This document shows, piece after piece, positions 42,075-52,927 of a stretch of 64,000 bases of DNA. The notes below the pieces were generated by a model. It was not told the origin of the DNA and ran no database searches. It saw nothing but the letters and a program-made list of their open reading frames with translations. The position numbers and the translations under genes are program-made. Within the stretch, counting starts at the first letter, position 1. Each line of letters begins with the position of its first letter. The stretch is from Labia minor (Eukaryota; Arthropoda; Insecta; Dermaptera; Spongiphoridae). The DNA lies in NCBI GenBank assembly GCA_963082975.1, contig OY720344.1, positions 78,604,053-78,668,052 of the forward strand. The letters are read 5' to 3'.

Positions 42075-44410
42075 CAGTGGCGCAACCAGGATTTGATCCT
42101 GGGGGGGGTTTTGACTAGCCGCTCCACCTTCCTATGGCACCCCCCCCCCCCCCCGAGCTCTCTCAAAGACAAATTTTCATTAAGTTTTTTTTTTTATATT
42201 AAATATTTAAAAAAGTTTTGTAAATGAAACACTGATTTTACAAAATCTGGCAATAAAATTTAATTTTGTATTTTATTTACTCGTATTCACAGTTTTAGAA
42301 AGAAAATATTTTTTTCCAGCTATAAGTAAATCATTTTAGCTTTCCTCATGAAATAAGGATAGCTTATACCTACGATGATCGGAAAATTTTGAAAATTTTT
42401 GCTCCGAGATTCTTCGAGAATTCCACTTTTCAAACGGTTCTGAATCCAAAACTGCAAAAAAAATTTTTTGAACCGGCTTGTTACCGAGATTACGTCTAAA
42501 CAAAATGAGATATTGTCTTGAAATTTGATATTTAGATGTTTTTTTTTTTTGGGAATGATGGACGGGGATTGGATTGTTTTTGGACGAGATCGGACCATAA
42601 GTAAGGGTAGTTTAAAGAGGTGTCAAAGCACATTTTATTGATTTTCTCAATAAATACCGATTTTTATGAGAATTATCATACTATCGTATTAAATTTATAG
42701 GGAATCGAATTTACTAAAAGTTTCATTATATTCATTTTTACCTAAACTTAATAATAAAGGAGTTATTTATAAAAAACTACTTAGAGATTTCGAAAGCTTT
42801 TCGTCCGCCCGTAGTGGCAGGATATTTTGAAAGAAATCATGTAAAAATCCCTAAGAAAAAATCCCTAAATAAAAAATTTCCCTAATTTTTTTTACTTATT
42901 TAATAATGAATAGCCGAAGAGACTTAAATGAGGTAGTTGGTGTCATCCCATCTGTTCCATCTGGTTTTTTAGCGTCCCATTTTTCATGGTTTGCCTTCAT
43001 TATAGTCAGAAGCTTATCATGCGAGTCGCTGAATCGTTTCCTTGGTGAACCAGGCTTCTTACCACGAACTTCACGACAGATTTCCAAAGAGATAAGGTTA
43101 TGCTCAATATGGATTTGCTTAATCAGGTTCCATACTGATGTCTTGTAACCTCCTAAGCGTGAACGAAGAGCATTGTTGTAACCTTCCAATGCATTGTTTG
43201 TTCGAGGCAAACCCATCAAAGTGGCATCGGAGATGTTCCAATGTTCCAATGTCGAATTCGGGGTCATAAAAGCCAGCCAAAAATTGTTCACCTAGCCAAG
43301 TGCGCTCGAAGTAAGAAAAAAGATCACGAAGTTTTACCCTGTTGGTCGTCCAGATAATGCTTGGTAGGCTACAATGACTTTTGATGGTGGTACCAAAACC
43401 AAAGCTGCAAGAGTTAGTAAATGAGTGGAGTTGTCAGGATTATCTATATCATTATAGAGCTTCAAAACTTCTGGCATTGATTTGATGTTTCTATAAATGC
43501 ATTGAGCAAAATGAAAAAGACAACCTCTGATAATAGTAAATTTCACAAATTGCGTTATATATTCCCTGGTGAAATATACGGTGCAAATGGTGTATTTTGT
43601 ATTTGGAATCATTAAGCTATTAAAACGTATGATAATAAACGGAATTTGAGTAAATTCCCTTTATTTTACATACGAATTTTTTTGGAAAAATCACATGTGT
43701 GGGCCCTATGTATGTATTTTTTGACCTATTTTTCCCTACTTTCGGTCCAGGCCCGATTACCTCCTTGGGAGGTCGTGTCTCAGGCAACTGGGTGTCATGC
43801 TCACCTTGTGATTTAATTTTCTGAGTCACAATTAAAATTAATACAAAAATGAAAAAAATTGTTTTTAGGGATTTTTTCAGTCAGCGATATTTTTATTTAG
43901 GGGTTTTCGCTTTTGGGGATTTTCGGTTTTAGGGATTTTTGACTTTTATGGATTTTTTCCTTTAGGGATTTTTACCCGTTTCCATTTTGAAAATATTTGT
44001 CTTCGCTTCATAATTTTTATGAAATTAGCAATTAATGTATTATTAATAAAAAATATTTAGAATTTGAGTAATATTTTTATTTATTTTATATTTAAATAAT
44101 AGTCAAATTGGAAAATTTCAGAATCATCTAGTAATCTTATATTAAGTCTTTTGTTTTTTATGATTTAGGAGAAATAATAAAAAAAATTTTATTTTTTATA
44201 TTTAATTCTGTACGAAAAAATAAGCAATTTTTTTGTGTTGAAATTTGTTTAAAATAAAATAAACTTACTTATTATACACTAAGTTATACTTTAAGAATTA
44301 TTTTTTTTCTTTTCTATTTGTAATATAGTACATAATATACAGCAATTTATATTTTTTTCAATCCTGGGGGGGGTTTTAACCCCCAAAACCCCCCCCTGGT
44401 TGCGCCACTG
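42075..44410 (-). mobile_element. Mutator-like (MULE) DNA transposon, decayed
   Basis: The element is 2,336 bp, flanked by the perfect 8-bp duplication TATCTTCT (42067-42074 and 44411-44418). It has inverted ends CAGTGGCGCAACCAGG and CCTGGTTGCGCCACTG. Next to each end are G/C homopolymer blocks (GGGGGGG near 42104, a C-run of 17-19 at about 42140, and CCCCCCC near 44390). The minus strand carries broken MULE transposase. The first catalytic part and any N-terminal zinc finger are not readable, so it is non-functional. Confidence 0.85.
42896..43612 (-). pseudogene. MULE transposase, C-terminal two thirds, frameshifted
   Basis: Minus-strand frame 43612-43334 contains IIRGCLFHFAQCIYRNIK, the C-x2-H-x-x-Q block of the MULE catalytic domain, then LTLAALVLVPPSKVIVAY. 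A frameshift leads to RDLFSYFERTWLGEQFLAGF at about 43330-43270. The last frame (43291-42896) has GLPRTNNALEGYNNAL, the conserved R-T-N-N-x-x-E-G-x-N motif, and a basic tail. At least two frameshifts break it. The part with the first catalytic aspartates is not visible upstream. Confidence 0.85.
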
Positions 44411-44418
44411 TATCTTCT

Positions 44419-45080
44419 TATTTATTTAGGATTTTATATTAATGTTTATAAGTTAATATAAACAAACAAGAAATTCATAATAGCTTGATTCTACTTGAAT
44501 AAATATCGTATATTTATTTATTCTGCTTAAAACCTTTTAAAATATATAGATTTAGGTATACCTATATATATTTATATAGTCAATACTCATATCTAAAAGA
44601 AAATATGAAAATAAATTGACTCGGTGGTTGACATCGAAAAAAACTTGCTGGATATTCTAAATATTTACAAATAATTAAAATAATTAATTTTCTAAATAAT
44701 ACATTAAATTAATCTATTACTATTTTTGTTTTTTGTTATACTTCTCTTTATTTATTAATTAAAACTAATATTTGGTTTATTTTTTAAATAAAATTTTACA
44801 GGTATAGAAAATAATCTTATCTTATTATGCTAGCTAAAATTGTATATATGTATTTATCTATATATCATGGTTCTCAAAAACCGCTCTAACGATTTTTTTC
44901 AAATTCACACTAGATATAGTATTTATAAAGAAAAATTAAGTTTTATTGATGATATCTCTTGAAACATACAGCTTCATTATTAATTTCTTAATTGAAAATT
45001 ATATATTATATGGAAAACGTCAAAATTTTTAATACTGCCTGCTAAGACAGTAAAAAAATGACAATTTTTTATCTAAATAC
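44419..45080. other. AT-rich DNA, dispersed repeat piece
   Basis: Plain AT-rich DNA. The part at 44870-45058 resembles 9820-9990 and ends in CTGCCTGCTAAGACAGTAAA, perhaps an end of an unknown repeat. No gene is seen. Confidence 0.4.
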
Positions 45081-45082
45081 AT

Positions 45083-45150
45083 ATAGTCCAGCGGTTGGAC
45101 TGATGTTTTAACGAGTGGATTTCGTCGGTTCGAAACTCGCCGGGTGAATC
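45083..45150 (+). ncRNA. tRNA-like sequence (SINE head or tRNA pseudogene)
   Basis: TAGTCCAGCGG at 45084-45094 fits an A box and GGTTCGAAACT at 45127-45137 fits a B box, with spacing suitable for RNA polymerase III. The stems of a full tRNA do not pair well, and no confident anticodon arm can be drawn, so a functional tRNA is unlikely. It may be the head of a tRNA-derived SINE or a relic. Confidence 0.35.
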
Positions 45151-45669
45151 GTTATTTAAAAATGAAAATAATGATTTTGTTATTTTTTTTTCTTTTTATC
45201 TATTGTTTACTTTTTAATTTATTTATTCATTGTTCTTTTATTAATTAAGTTTTAGATAGTTTTATAATTTTTAATATTTTTTCAATAAAATATTATTCAA
45301 TATATTTATTAATATTATTTTATTTATTATTATTGAGTACCCGAAGTTCCATTCATTTTAATCAGATTGATGCAATGATGCAACAGTTAATAATTGTAAT
45401 ATTGTAATAAATTTCTATCTTGAAAATTGTTACATATTATTCAGGATATTTTAAAAACTATTTCTTTCTTTAATTAATATTCATTTTTTCTATAAGTCAG
45501 ATATATTTCCAAATATTAAATAATTTTTGAAGTGAAAACTTCTTTAGCGGCGTTGAGCACTTTTGCGGGATGGGGAAAAAGTATAGAACTCGCGTGATCG
45601 TGACCAACACCATGAAACCATCTGCTTTCAAATTTCTTATAACAGAGCGCGAAATTTGAATTGTCATTA

Positions 45670-45820
45670 GAACTGTTTTATAAATTATCTCTAACATATA
45701 AATATATATTTATTATGTAAAGTTCATTTCATATATACATATATAATCAAAATTATACGAAATGAACTTCACATAATAAATATATATTTTATGTTAGAGA
45801 TAAGAATTATAAAACAGTTC
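45670..45820. repeat. Palindrome with 61-bp arms
   Basis: Positions 45670-45730 (GAACTGTTTTATAAATTATC onward) are complementary to 45759-45820 (ending ATTATAAAACAGTTC) with a 28-bp AT spacer. It lies directly beside the larger palindrome at 45860-46853 and may be its earlier neighbour or part of the same rearrangement. Confidence 0.75.
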
Positions 45821-45859
45821 GTATTGCAATATTTTAAACAAAGTTGTGTATTTATATAT

Positions 45860-46853
45860 CTAATCAAAAACATACCTGTTAAAAAGGGGGCCAAGTTCCT
45901 ATCGGCTATTTGTTTGCCTAAAAAAGGGTTCAAATCCATCACAATGCCAAGTTTAGATGCACTTCAAAATCATTCATAATCATTTTATCAACAGCCTGAT
46001 CCACTGGTAAACATTTGGCATTCCAAAGAATCGCCACCACACCCAGTCCTCCGCCTCCTGCATCCAGGCACGCCACTTTATTCACGTCAACGGTCCATCT
46101 GGCCGAAATTCACTTTACCATACACCCAACTTAAAATATGGTATAGTTGTTAAAATACGTAGGTACATGGTTTAAAATATCTAAAATTATAATACTTAGA
46201 AATTTGAACTTGGCAGGTTTTCGTGCTGTACAAAACACTCAGTCCCACACCAAGTCCTCCGCCTCCTGCATCCAGGCACACTACACGCCACTTTATTCAC
46301 GTCAACGGTTCATCTGTCCGAAAAATTCACTTTACCATATACCCAACTTAAAATATGGTATAGGTGTTAAAATACGTAGGTACTTGGTTTAAAATATCTA
46401 CAATTTTAATACTTAGAATTAGAAGGATAATTTATATATTTAAATAATAAATATAATTATACAATTAATCTAGTGTTACGTACAGTACGAAAACCTGCCA
46501 AGTTCAAATTTCTAAGTATTATATAATTTTAGATATTTTAAACCATATACCTACGTATTTTAACAACTATACCATATTTTAAGTTGGGTGTACGGTAAAG
46601 TGAATTTCGGCCAGATGGACCGTTGACGTGAATAAAGTGGCGTGCCTGGATGCAGGAGGCGGAGGACTGGGTGTGGTGGCGATTCTTTGGAATGCCAAAT
46701 GTTTACCAGTGGATCAGGCTGTTGATAAAATGATTATGAATGATTTTGAAGTGCATCTAAACTTGGCATTGTGATGGATTTGAACCCTTTTTTAGGCAAA
46801 CAAATAGCCGATAGGAACTTGGCCCCCTTTTTAACAGGTATGTTTTTGATTAG
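45860..46853. repeat. Near-perfect long palindrome, arms about 372 bp, with third copy in spacer
   Basis: The left arm 45860-46231 and right arm 46480-46853 are reverse complements with only a handful of differences. The 248-bp spacer holds a third, more diverged copy (46240-46425) of a ~185-bp part of the left arm, in the same orientation as it. The arms have a much higher GC content than their surroundings. In the right arm one frame of about 57 codons is open (containing DAGGGGLGVVAILWNAK and DKMIMNDFEVHLNLAL), but I recognise no family. No terminal target duplication was found. It could be a foldback element or a recent inverted duplication. Confidence 0.85.
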
Positions 46854-47199
46854 ATTTCAATACTTTTTTTTAAGAAAGCTTCCTATTTTTTCCTTTTTGT
46901 GCCGCGCCCGCGTCCATTCTTAGCCTTTGAAGTAATTCTGTGTTTAAAAAAATTGCAAATTTTTTTAAATTAAAATTATATTTGTTTATATATTAAATAT
47001 AATAATTTTATTTGTTCTTTTATTTTATAGTTCTGAATTTCCAACTTGTATTGAATAATAAATAATTAGAACTATTAATATTAATTGAAAATTATATAGA
47101 AACTGTTAAGTTATAACAATAAAAATAAACAAACATTAATTTAAATTATAAAGTAAAATGGTTTAACACTATTATATATATTTATAATTTACACCTAAC

Positions 47200-47900
47200 G
47201 CTACTTGTATAGGTAAAATGTCACTTCCGGTAGTCAGATCATGATGAAATTTGGTATCTGAATTTTTTTCATATTTTTAAATCTATATACAAAATAGGAA
47301 GCAAATATCTCGAAGCAAACTGGTACTTTACTTGAAAGGTAAACGCAACCAGTGTAGGTAAAGTACCACTTCTGGTTAACCGATTTTGACGAAATTTTAA
47401 AAGAAATCTACAAACTGTGAATAATATCGGTGTACCAAATTTCGAAGTCCTAGCTTGATTAGTTTCTGACAAAACCAATGAATTCGTTTGAATTCGTTAA
47501 AATCGCATTGATATTCGATTATAACAACTCAAGCTTGACCGATTTCTTAAATTTCATAATTTTTTGTTAACCTACTTATAACACACGACCTGTATGCCAA
47601 ATTTCATAGCGCTAGGACAATTGGAAATACCCTAAGAATTTTGTTGACCAATCAGTGAATCAGTTCCAAAATAAGCTATTTTCACAGGGTCATATTTCAG
47701 AATCTACTGAAGCTATAACTATGAAATTTGGCATACTGCTTTAGTTCTAGTATATGACTACGTAGATAAAATTTTATCTCTGTACTTGCAATAGGCACTG
47801 AGATACAGGGGGGTCAAAAGTGACTCCAAACCATTCGTGTAAATATACTTACGGCATGCGCGCGGCTTGCTGGAACTTGGCCGGCGCACTGCCGTGCGCA
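47200..47900 (+). repeat. Dispersed-repeat DNA with recurring modules
   Basis: Four or five modules carry the theme 'CCGATTTTGACGAAATTT ... ACCAAATTTCG ... CTAG', at about 47225, 47345, 47520, 47580 and 47690. Such phrases are typical of non-autonomous arthropod repeats, particularly Helitron-related ones. The end near 47840-47900 is GC-rich (GGCATGCGCGCGGCTTGC, CTTGGCCGGCGCACTGCC). Boundaries are not resolved and there is no gene. Confidence 0.45.
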
Positions 47901-47904
47901 TAGA

Positions 47905-48985
47905 TATATAAATATAAGTTACAAATTTGTTTAAAATATATGTTTAAAATAATATATAAGTTATATATATATACATGCATATGAAATTCATCTTTCTCGT
48001 GAAATAGCGCGAATTTCGTCTGTTTTAAAATTTCTTACGCAGAAGTTTTCACTTTTGTCGGCCAGTCCCACGACTGCCAATTTTGCTTTTTTAATTCCGA
48101 AAAGCTGCAAAGCACGTTTTTTTGTCTTTAGTTTGTTTTATAACCACTTGGGGCGCTAAACAGTTTTTCAAAAAAACACTATAGAAAAAAAATATATGTA
48201 CCTATATATTATATATTTATGTATTATTGAGGAGCACAAGTTCATTAATTTTAATCAGATTGATGCAAATGTGTAACATTTAATAATTGTAATAAATAAT
48301 TAAAGAATTGTGTATCAATATTTTTTAAAGGGTCGAGCAATAGCTCGGTGTCCCAGGTATTAATATTACCAGCCAAACCCAATAATAATGAATCATTTTT
48401 TTTTTAACTTAAGTACCGAGCCGAGGCTCGGGGTCCCGGTACTAATTAATAAAAAAAATAATAATAAAAAGAAAAAAAATTAGCCTAGTCTAATTATATA
48501 GAACTAAAGTACGAGAGTTCCTTCCTCACTAAGATCAGAAAAAAAATATTGCAATAAGACAAATGTATAAGTAAAGTACAATGAGTAAAAAAACAAAGAA
48601 AAGCGATTAAATATCTATTTTTTTATAAATTTTTTCTCTTAATTTAAATAGTTATAAATATGGTTTTGAATCGTCTGTATTTTTTGTTATATGGTAATCT
48701 ACATTACAAATTCCTTCCCTTTTTAATTCTCTCTTGTTTCTATTATTTTATTTTTATATGTGTTGCTTTAATTCAATAGTATCACCACTAATATAAATTC
48801 TTCTCACTCTATATTCCCCATCGATTTTCAGCTTCTTCTTTACGTTTTGTATTTTGTTATTTCTATTTTAGGAAAAAAGCGTGCAAGTTTAGTAACAGTT
48901 TTAGTTTAATTAAAACACACAATCAATTTTTAATAAGTTTGTTTTCAAATATAATTATTTATTGATATACCTAATATATAAATAT
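47905..48985. other. AT-rich DNA, unassigned
   Basis: A more complex patch near 48330-48440 has inverted-looking words (GGGTCGAGCAATAGCTCGGTGTCCC and, further on, AGGCTCGGGGTCCC), possibly another small element. No gene is recognised; a minus-strand run near 48650-48880 could be a decayed retroelement but gave no clear motif. Confidence 0.35.
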
Positions 48986-49102
48986 ATATCTATATATATA
49001 AAAAAAGGTTTTTGTCTGCACATTGCTCAGAATTTAAAAATTTTTGCATATCTTCGCGTTTCATGACCTCTAGAATCCAAAAGTGACTTTAGAATTTTTC
49101 AC

Positions 49103-49106
<4 letters not shown>

Positions 49107-49137
<31 letters not shown>

Positions 49138-49138
49138 C
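49107..49138 (+). repeat. TCTG microsatellite in Helitron
   Basis: A perfect GTCT tract of about eight units at the same relative place as in the Helitron at 13430. Confidence 0.9.
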
Positions 49139-50900
49139 GGAAAATTACTATTTTATAGACTCAGAATTGGCTGAACCGATTTCTTTGAAATTACATCACA
49201 ATATTCTTATATACCTCTAGAGTAACATAGGCTATAAATTTTATTAATATCTTATCAATAACCGCAGAAATTAATTTTTTAAAGTTTATATAATTCTCCG
49301 TGTTGTTCATTCAAGAGCAGCTCGCGGCTCACTGTCGGCCTAGCGGAATCATTTCAAACAATGAATTATCATAGAGATTCCCAATCGAAGAATTATTATA
49401 ATATTTCCCTTTTTATTTTAAATTCTAATATACAAATATCAATTCAATTAAATAATTTATTCTAAAAGTTCTCAATTTAATTAAAATATTTATTAGATCA
49501 TATTTTTATCTTAAATTATTTTTTATTTAATTGAATATTTCTTCTTTTCTATAATATATATATAATAATATATAAATTTTATCATTGAATAATAAAAAAA
49601 AATATTATTTAACCTGAATTAAAATGACTGAATTATATTATCTTTGTTTTTTATTTTAATTTAATTACTCTATTATTAATTAACTATATATATATATATA
49701 GATTATATAAAAATTAAAATATGATGATATAAAGTTGTTTTAAATTTTTGACATTTTTAAATTGGGTATATTTTTTAAATTTATTAAAATGTCTTTTTTA
49801 TTTATTATGTTTAAAAGATTCATTTTTATTATGTGATATTAATAAAAAATAACGATGCTCTGTGCAAGTCGAATCATGTTGCACATAATTAAATAACAAT
49901 TGCCAAACAAAGAATATAATATTTTTTTAAATTCTTATATTTAAATATCATTTCAATTAAATAATTTATTCTAAAAGGTCTCATTTTAATTAATTTAATA
50001 AAATATTTAAATCACCATTCAATTTTTTATTAATAGGCTTCTTTTTTTATTTTTAATTTTTAATAAATTCTCTTTTTTTGATATGATATTAATAAAAAAT
50101 AATATTAAATTGTATATAAATATAAAAATTAGAATATTTGAATTTTTTTAAATTTTAACACATGTAATCAATCATATGCATTAAGAATTGAAAATTTTTA
50201 AAATCAACTTGCTATTAAATTCAGAAAAAAAATACTGATATATAGAATATATAGACTATTCGAATATAATTTAAAACTCTCTTTCTCTCCTTCTATTTTA
50301 AATTAAAAAAACGGAGTTTTAAGAAATTTAGATGCCATATGCAACATGGGTGGGTAAATGAATTGGGCTGGAAGAGGAGGCAATTTATAATTTTCTTCTA
50401 ATTCAGATTTAGGACAAATCGTACAACATTATATCAAATCTCGCTAAGAACATTCAATATTTTTGTACACAAATTATTCAGAGTATTGGCTAAGCGTATC
50501 ACTCACAATCAGTTTATATTGAAATTTATATAAATTAACAAAGTAAAAATTTTTATTTGTTTAAATTTTATTATAATGAATCAAAAAAAATTAAATATAT
50601 AGATCACATGATTAAGAGAAGCAAAAAACTTGACAGAAAATAACTGTTGGATGGAGGTCGGACATGACAGAAACTGTAAGCGAAATCTTCATATTGCGAC
50701 GAATGATTTTCAAATCCCCTAGCACCACAGAATTTAAATTTCTTTTAAGGAAAATAACTATGATCTAAAAAAATTAATAAATGAACTTAATAATAAATAA
50801 ACAAATAAATCAATTAATTTAAATTAATACTATTAATGAATGTATATATTGGTCATTTATCTATAGTTTTATACCGTTAATTTTTATAAATTGTCTCAAG

Positions 50901-51562
50901 CAGGGCCGCGACGTGGGTGCAAAGCGCCCGTGTGCAAATTTTTAAAAAGCGCCCCCTCTATCAATAGAACAATAAAATCAAATAAAACATTTAATTTTGA
51001 AAACTGTGTTTATGAATACAGAGGAATTTATCTACATAATAATAGGAAATAACAAAATAATTAACTCATTAACAATAGAAACAAGGTTAAATTTCTAGAA
51101 CAATAAACATAAAAAAAATTCAAAAATGAAAAGATAATACAATATGAAATTCCATCACAAAACTATACTATTCGGATTCTTCGAGCCTTTGAAGCTACAA
51201 AACCTTTAATAATATCATATATTTCTAAGTTATCCATGATTTCATTTTCTATTGCTATCATAGAAAGATCTGTTAAGCGCTCCTGCGACAATGTCGAACG
51301 CAAATTCGTTTTTATAATTTTTAACTTAGAGAAGCTTCGTTCACCCGAGGCTACAGTTACGGGCAAGGTTAGAAAGATACGCAGTAAAACAAACAAATTT
51401 GGAAAATATATTTAAACGTGTCGTAGGATTCACGTACACAATTATATTGATTCATTTTTAAAACACTTAAAATAAAATAAAAAAGAATGGTCAGTTTGGC
51501 GCCCCCTACACCAGGCGCCCGTGGGCAGCGCCCACCTTGCACACGTGCACGCCGCGGCCCTG
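50901..51562 (-). mobile_element. Deleted hAT nested in the Helitron
   Basis: This 662-bp element has the perfect 8-bp duplication GTCTCAAG (50893-50900 and 51563-51570). It starts CAGGGCCGCGACGTGGGTGC and ends CACGCCGCGGCCCTG. The empty site TTGTCTCAAGTCTCTATT exists in the Helitron at 13430-15284 (near 14000) and, inverted, near 28890. It retains only the transposase tail. Confidence 0.95.
51163..51396 (-). pseudogene. hAT transposase C-terminal fragment
   Basis: The frame encodes LRIFLTLPVTVASGERSFSK, LRSTLSQERLTDLSMIAIE and DIIKGFVASKAR, the dimerisation region of hAT transposases of the group with TTF-type zinc fingers (ZMYM-like relatives). The E of S-G-E-R-S-F is the third catalytic residue. 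The N-terminal ~500 residues are missing. Confidence 0.88.
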
Positions 51563-51714
51563 GTCTCAAGTCTCTATTTTTGCATTTTCTCAAGTTTCAT
51601 TATAATTAAAAATATTCAATAATAATCTAGCAATGAAAATAAAATACCAAAATGTAATGATCAAGAAATATTATACTCTATTTCACTATTATAACATATA
51701 CAATACTTAAGAAC

Positions 51715-52695
51715 CATAGGCGGAGGAAATATTAGGAGATATCATTGCGGGTTCAGGCCAAATCGACCAACATTAATTAAGATATTTTCATTATGACAGA
51801 TATTAGGAAAAAAACCGCGAATTCAATATTTCTATTCACTAATTATTTGTAGACATTAGTAAAACATACGCATGACTCAATAGATCCGGATAAACTTTTT
51901 CAAATTTTCAATCTTCAAATTTGTCTTGAAGGTAGTAAAGAAAGAATAAGATGCGGAAATCAATTGTAAAATATTAGGTTACCCAGACGACTTAAATATA
52001 ATAGGAGATTCGGCAATTGCAATTACAGATAATTTAATGGAGGTTTGAAATTAATAGTGATAAGAAAAAATATTTAGTAACAAAGAGGAAGAGTATTAAC
52101 ATACAAAATCTTAAGATACAAAATGTAGAATTTGAATATGTAGAAAAATTGAATGTAAACACGAAGGATAATAATATTTGAGAAGAATTTAAATCGGGGT
52201 TGCAATCGGGAAACGCCTGTTATCTGCAATAAAGAGGCTTATCTCTTGAAAATTATTATCAAAGGGAATATATAAAAAGATTATTTTGCCTGTTGCATTA
52301 TATGGGTGGCAGGCATGGTCTATGACCCTTGGAGATGAGAGTAGATTCAGAGTATTTGAGAATAGGATTCTTCCCTGCATTTATTGGCCAAAGAAAGATG
52401 AGGTCACCGGGTATGGGGGAGACTACATAACAAGAAATTGCATGGCCTCTCTGCATCTTCAGAAATAGTTAGGGTTATAAAAGGGAAAAAGCTGCGATAG
52501 GCAGGGCACGTGGCTAGAATGGGAGAGGAAAAAGATATTGGTGGGAAGACCGATTGGAAAACGTCCGCTTGGAAAAAAACGCGTAGGAAGGGACGTAAGA
52601 GAGATGGAACAAGGGCTCAGGATAGGGACACTTGGAGAAATGTGGTTGTTGCCGCTAAGAACTTTCGAGTATCTTTGAGCCACATAGGTAGATAG
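51715..52695 (+). pseudogene. Captured reverse transcriptase domain and C-terminus in Helitron
   Basis: In different frames one can read FTLRQILGKT, DSIDPDKLFQI, CLEGS, then YPDDLNIIGDSAIAITD (the position of the catalytic YADD; the second residue is Pro here), LPVALYGWQAWSM, DESRFRVFENRILPCIYWP, AGHVARMGEE and AQDRDTWRNVVVAAKNF. This order is that of the RT fingers/palm to C-terminus of an arthropod non-LTR protein. Stops and frameshifts occur throughout. Endonuclease and the N-terminal part of RT are absent. The same segment is in the Helitrons at 11673, 13430 and 27725. Confidence 0.8.
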
Positions 52696-52927
52696 ATATA
52701 GCATATACAATAATAATATATAATTAATATAGTGATTAAATTAAAATATATTTTTTAAATAAGAACACAAAAAGAAATGAATGTTTTATGTAATATACTG
52801 ATTGAAACAAAATGGATGAAAACCTTTTACTACTTTCAACCACCAAATACTATGTAACACTCGGGGGTACAGGGGGCGGAGCCCCCGTCTAGGTGTGAAG
52901 AGCGCCGAAGGCGCTCTGAGCAGCTAG

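Larger units (their letters stand above)
48989..52927 (+). mobile_element. Helitron, plus orientation, 3.9 kb, longest copy
   Basis: It starts TCTATATATATAAAAAAAGG (preceded by A) and ends with GGGGGCGGAGCCCCC, GAGCGCCGAAGGCGCTC, TGAGCAG and CTAG at 52924-52927 followed by T. It shares the first ~500 bp, the retrotransposon-derived part and the 3' 200 bp with the Helitron at 13430-15284. Compared with that copy it has more middle sequence (49500-50750) and a nested hAT (50901-51562). No Rep or helicase is seen, so it is non-autonomous. Confidence 0.85.

Noticed and set aside
42906-43148. 80-codon plus-strand frame
   Set aside because: Antisense of the MULE transposase motif region.
45791-46392. 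Two open frames within the palindrome (62 and 81 codons)
   Set aside because: They lie across palindrome arms and spacer copies, differ in frame between copies and show no motif; only the structure is reported.
48330-48440. Inverted GGCTCGG-type words suggesting a small element or RNA
   Set aside because: Pairing is short and boundaries are unclear; left as unassigned.
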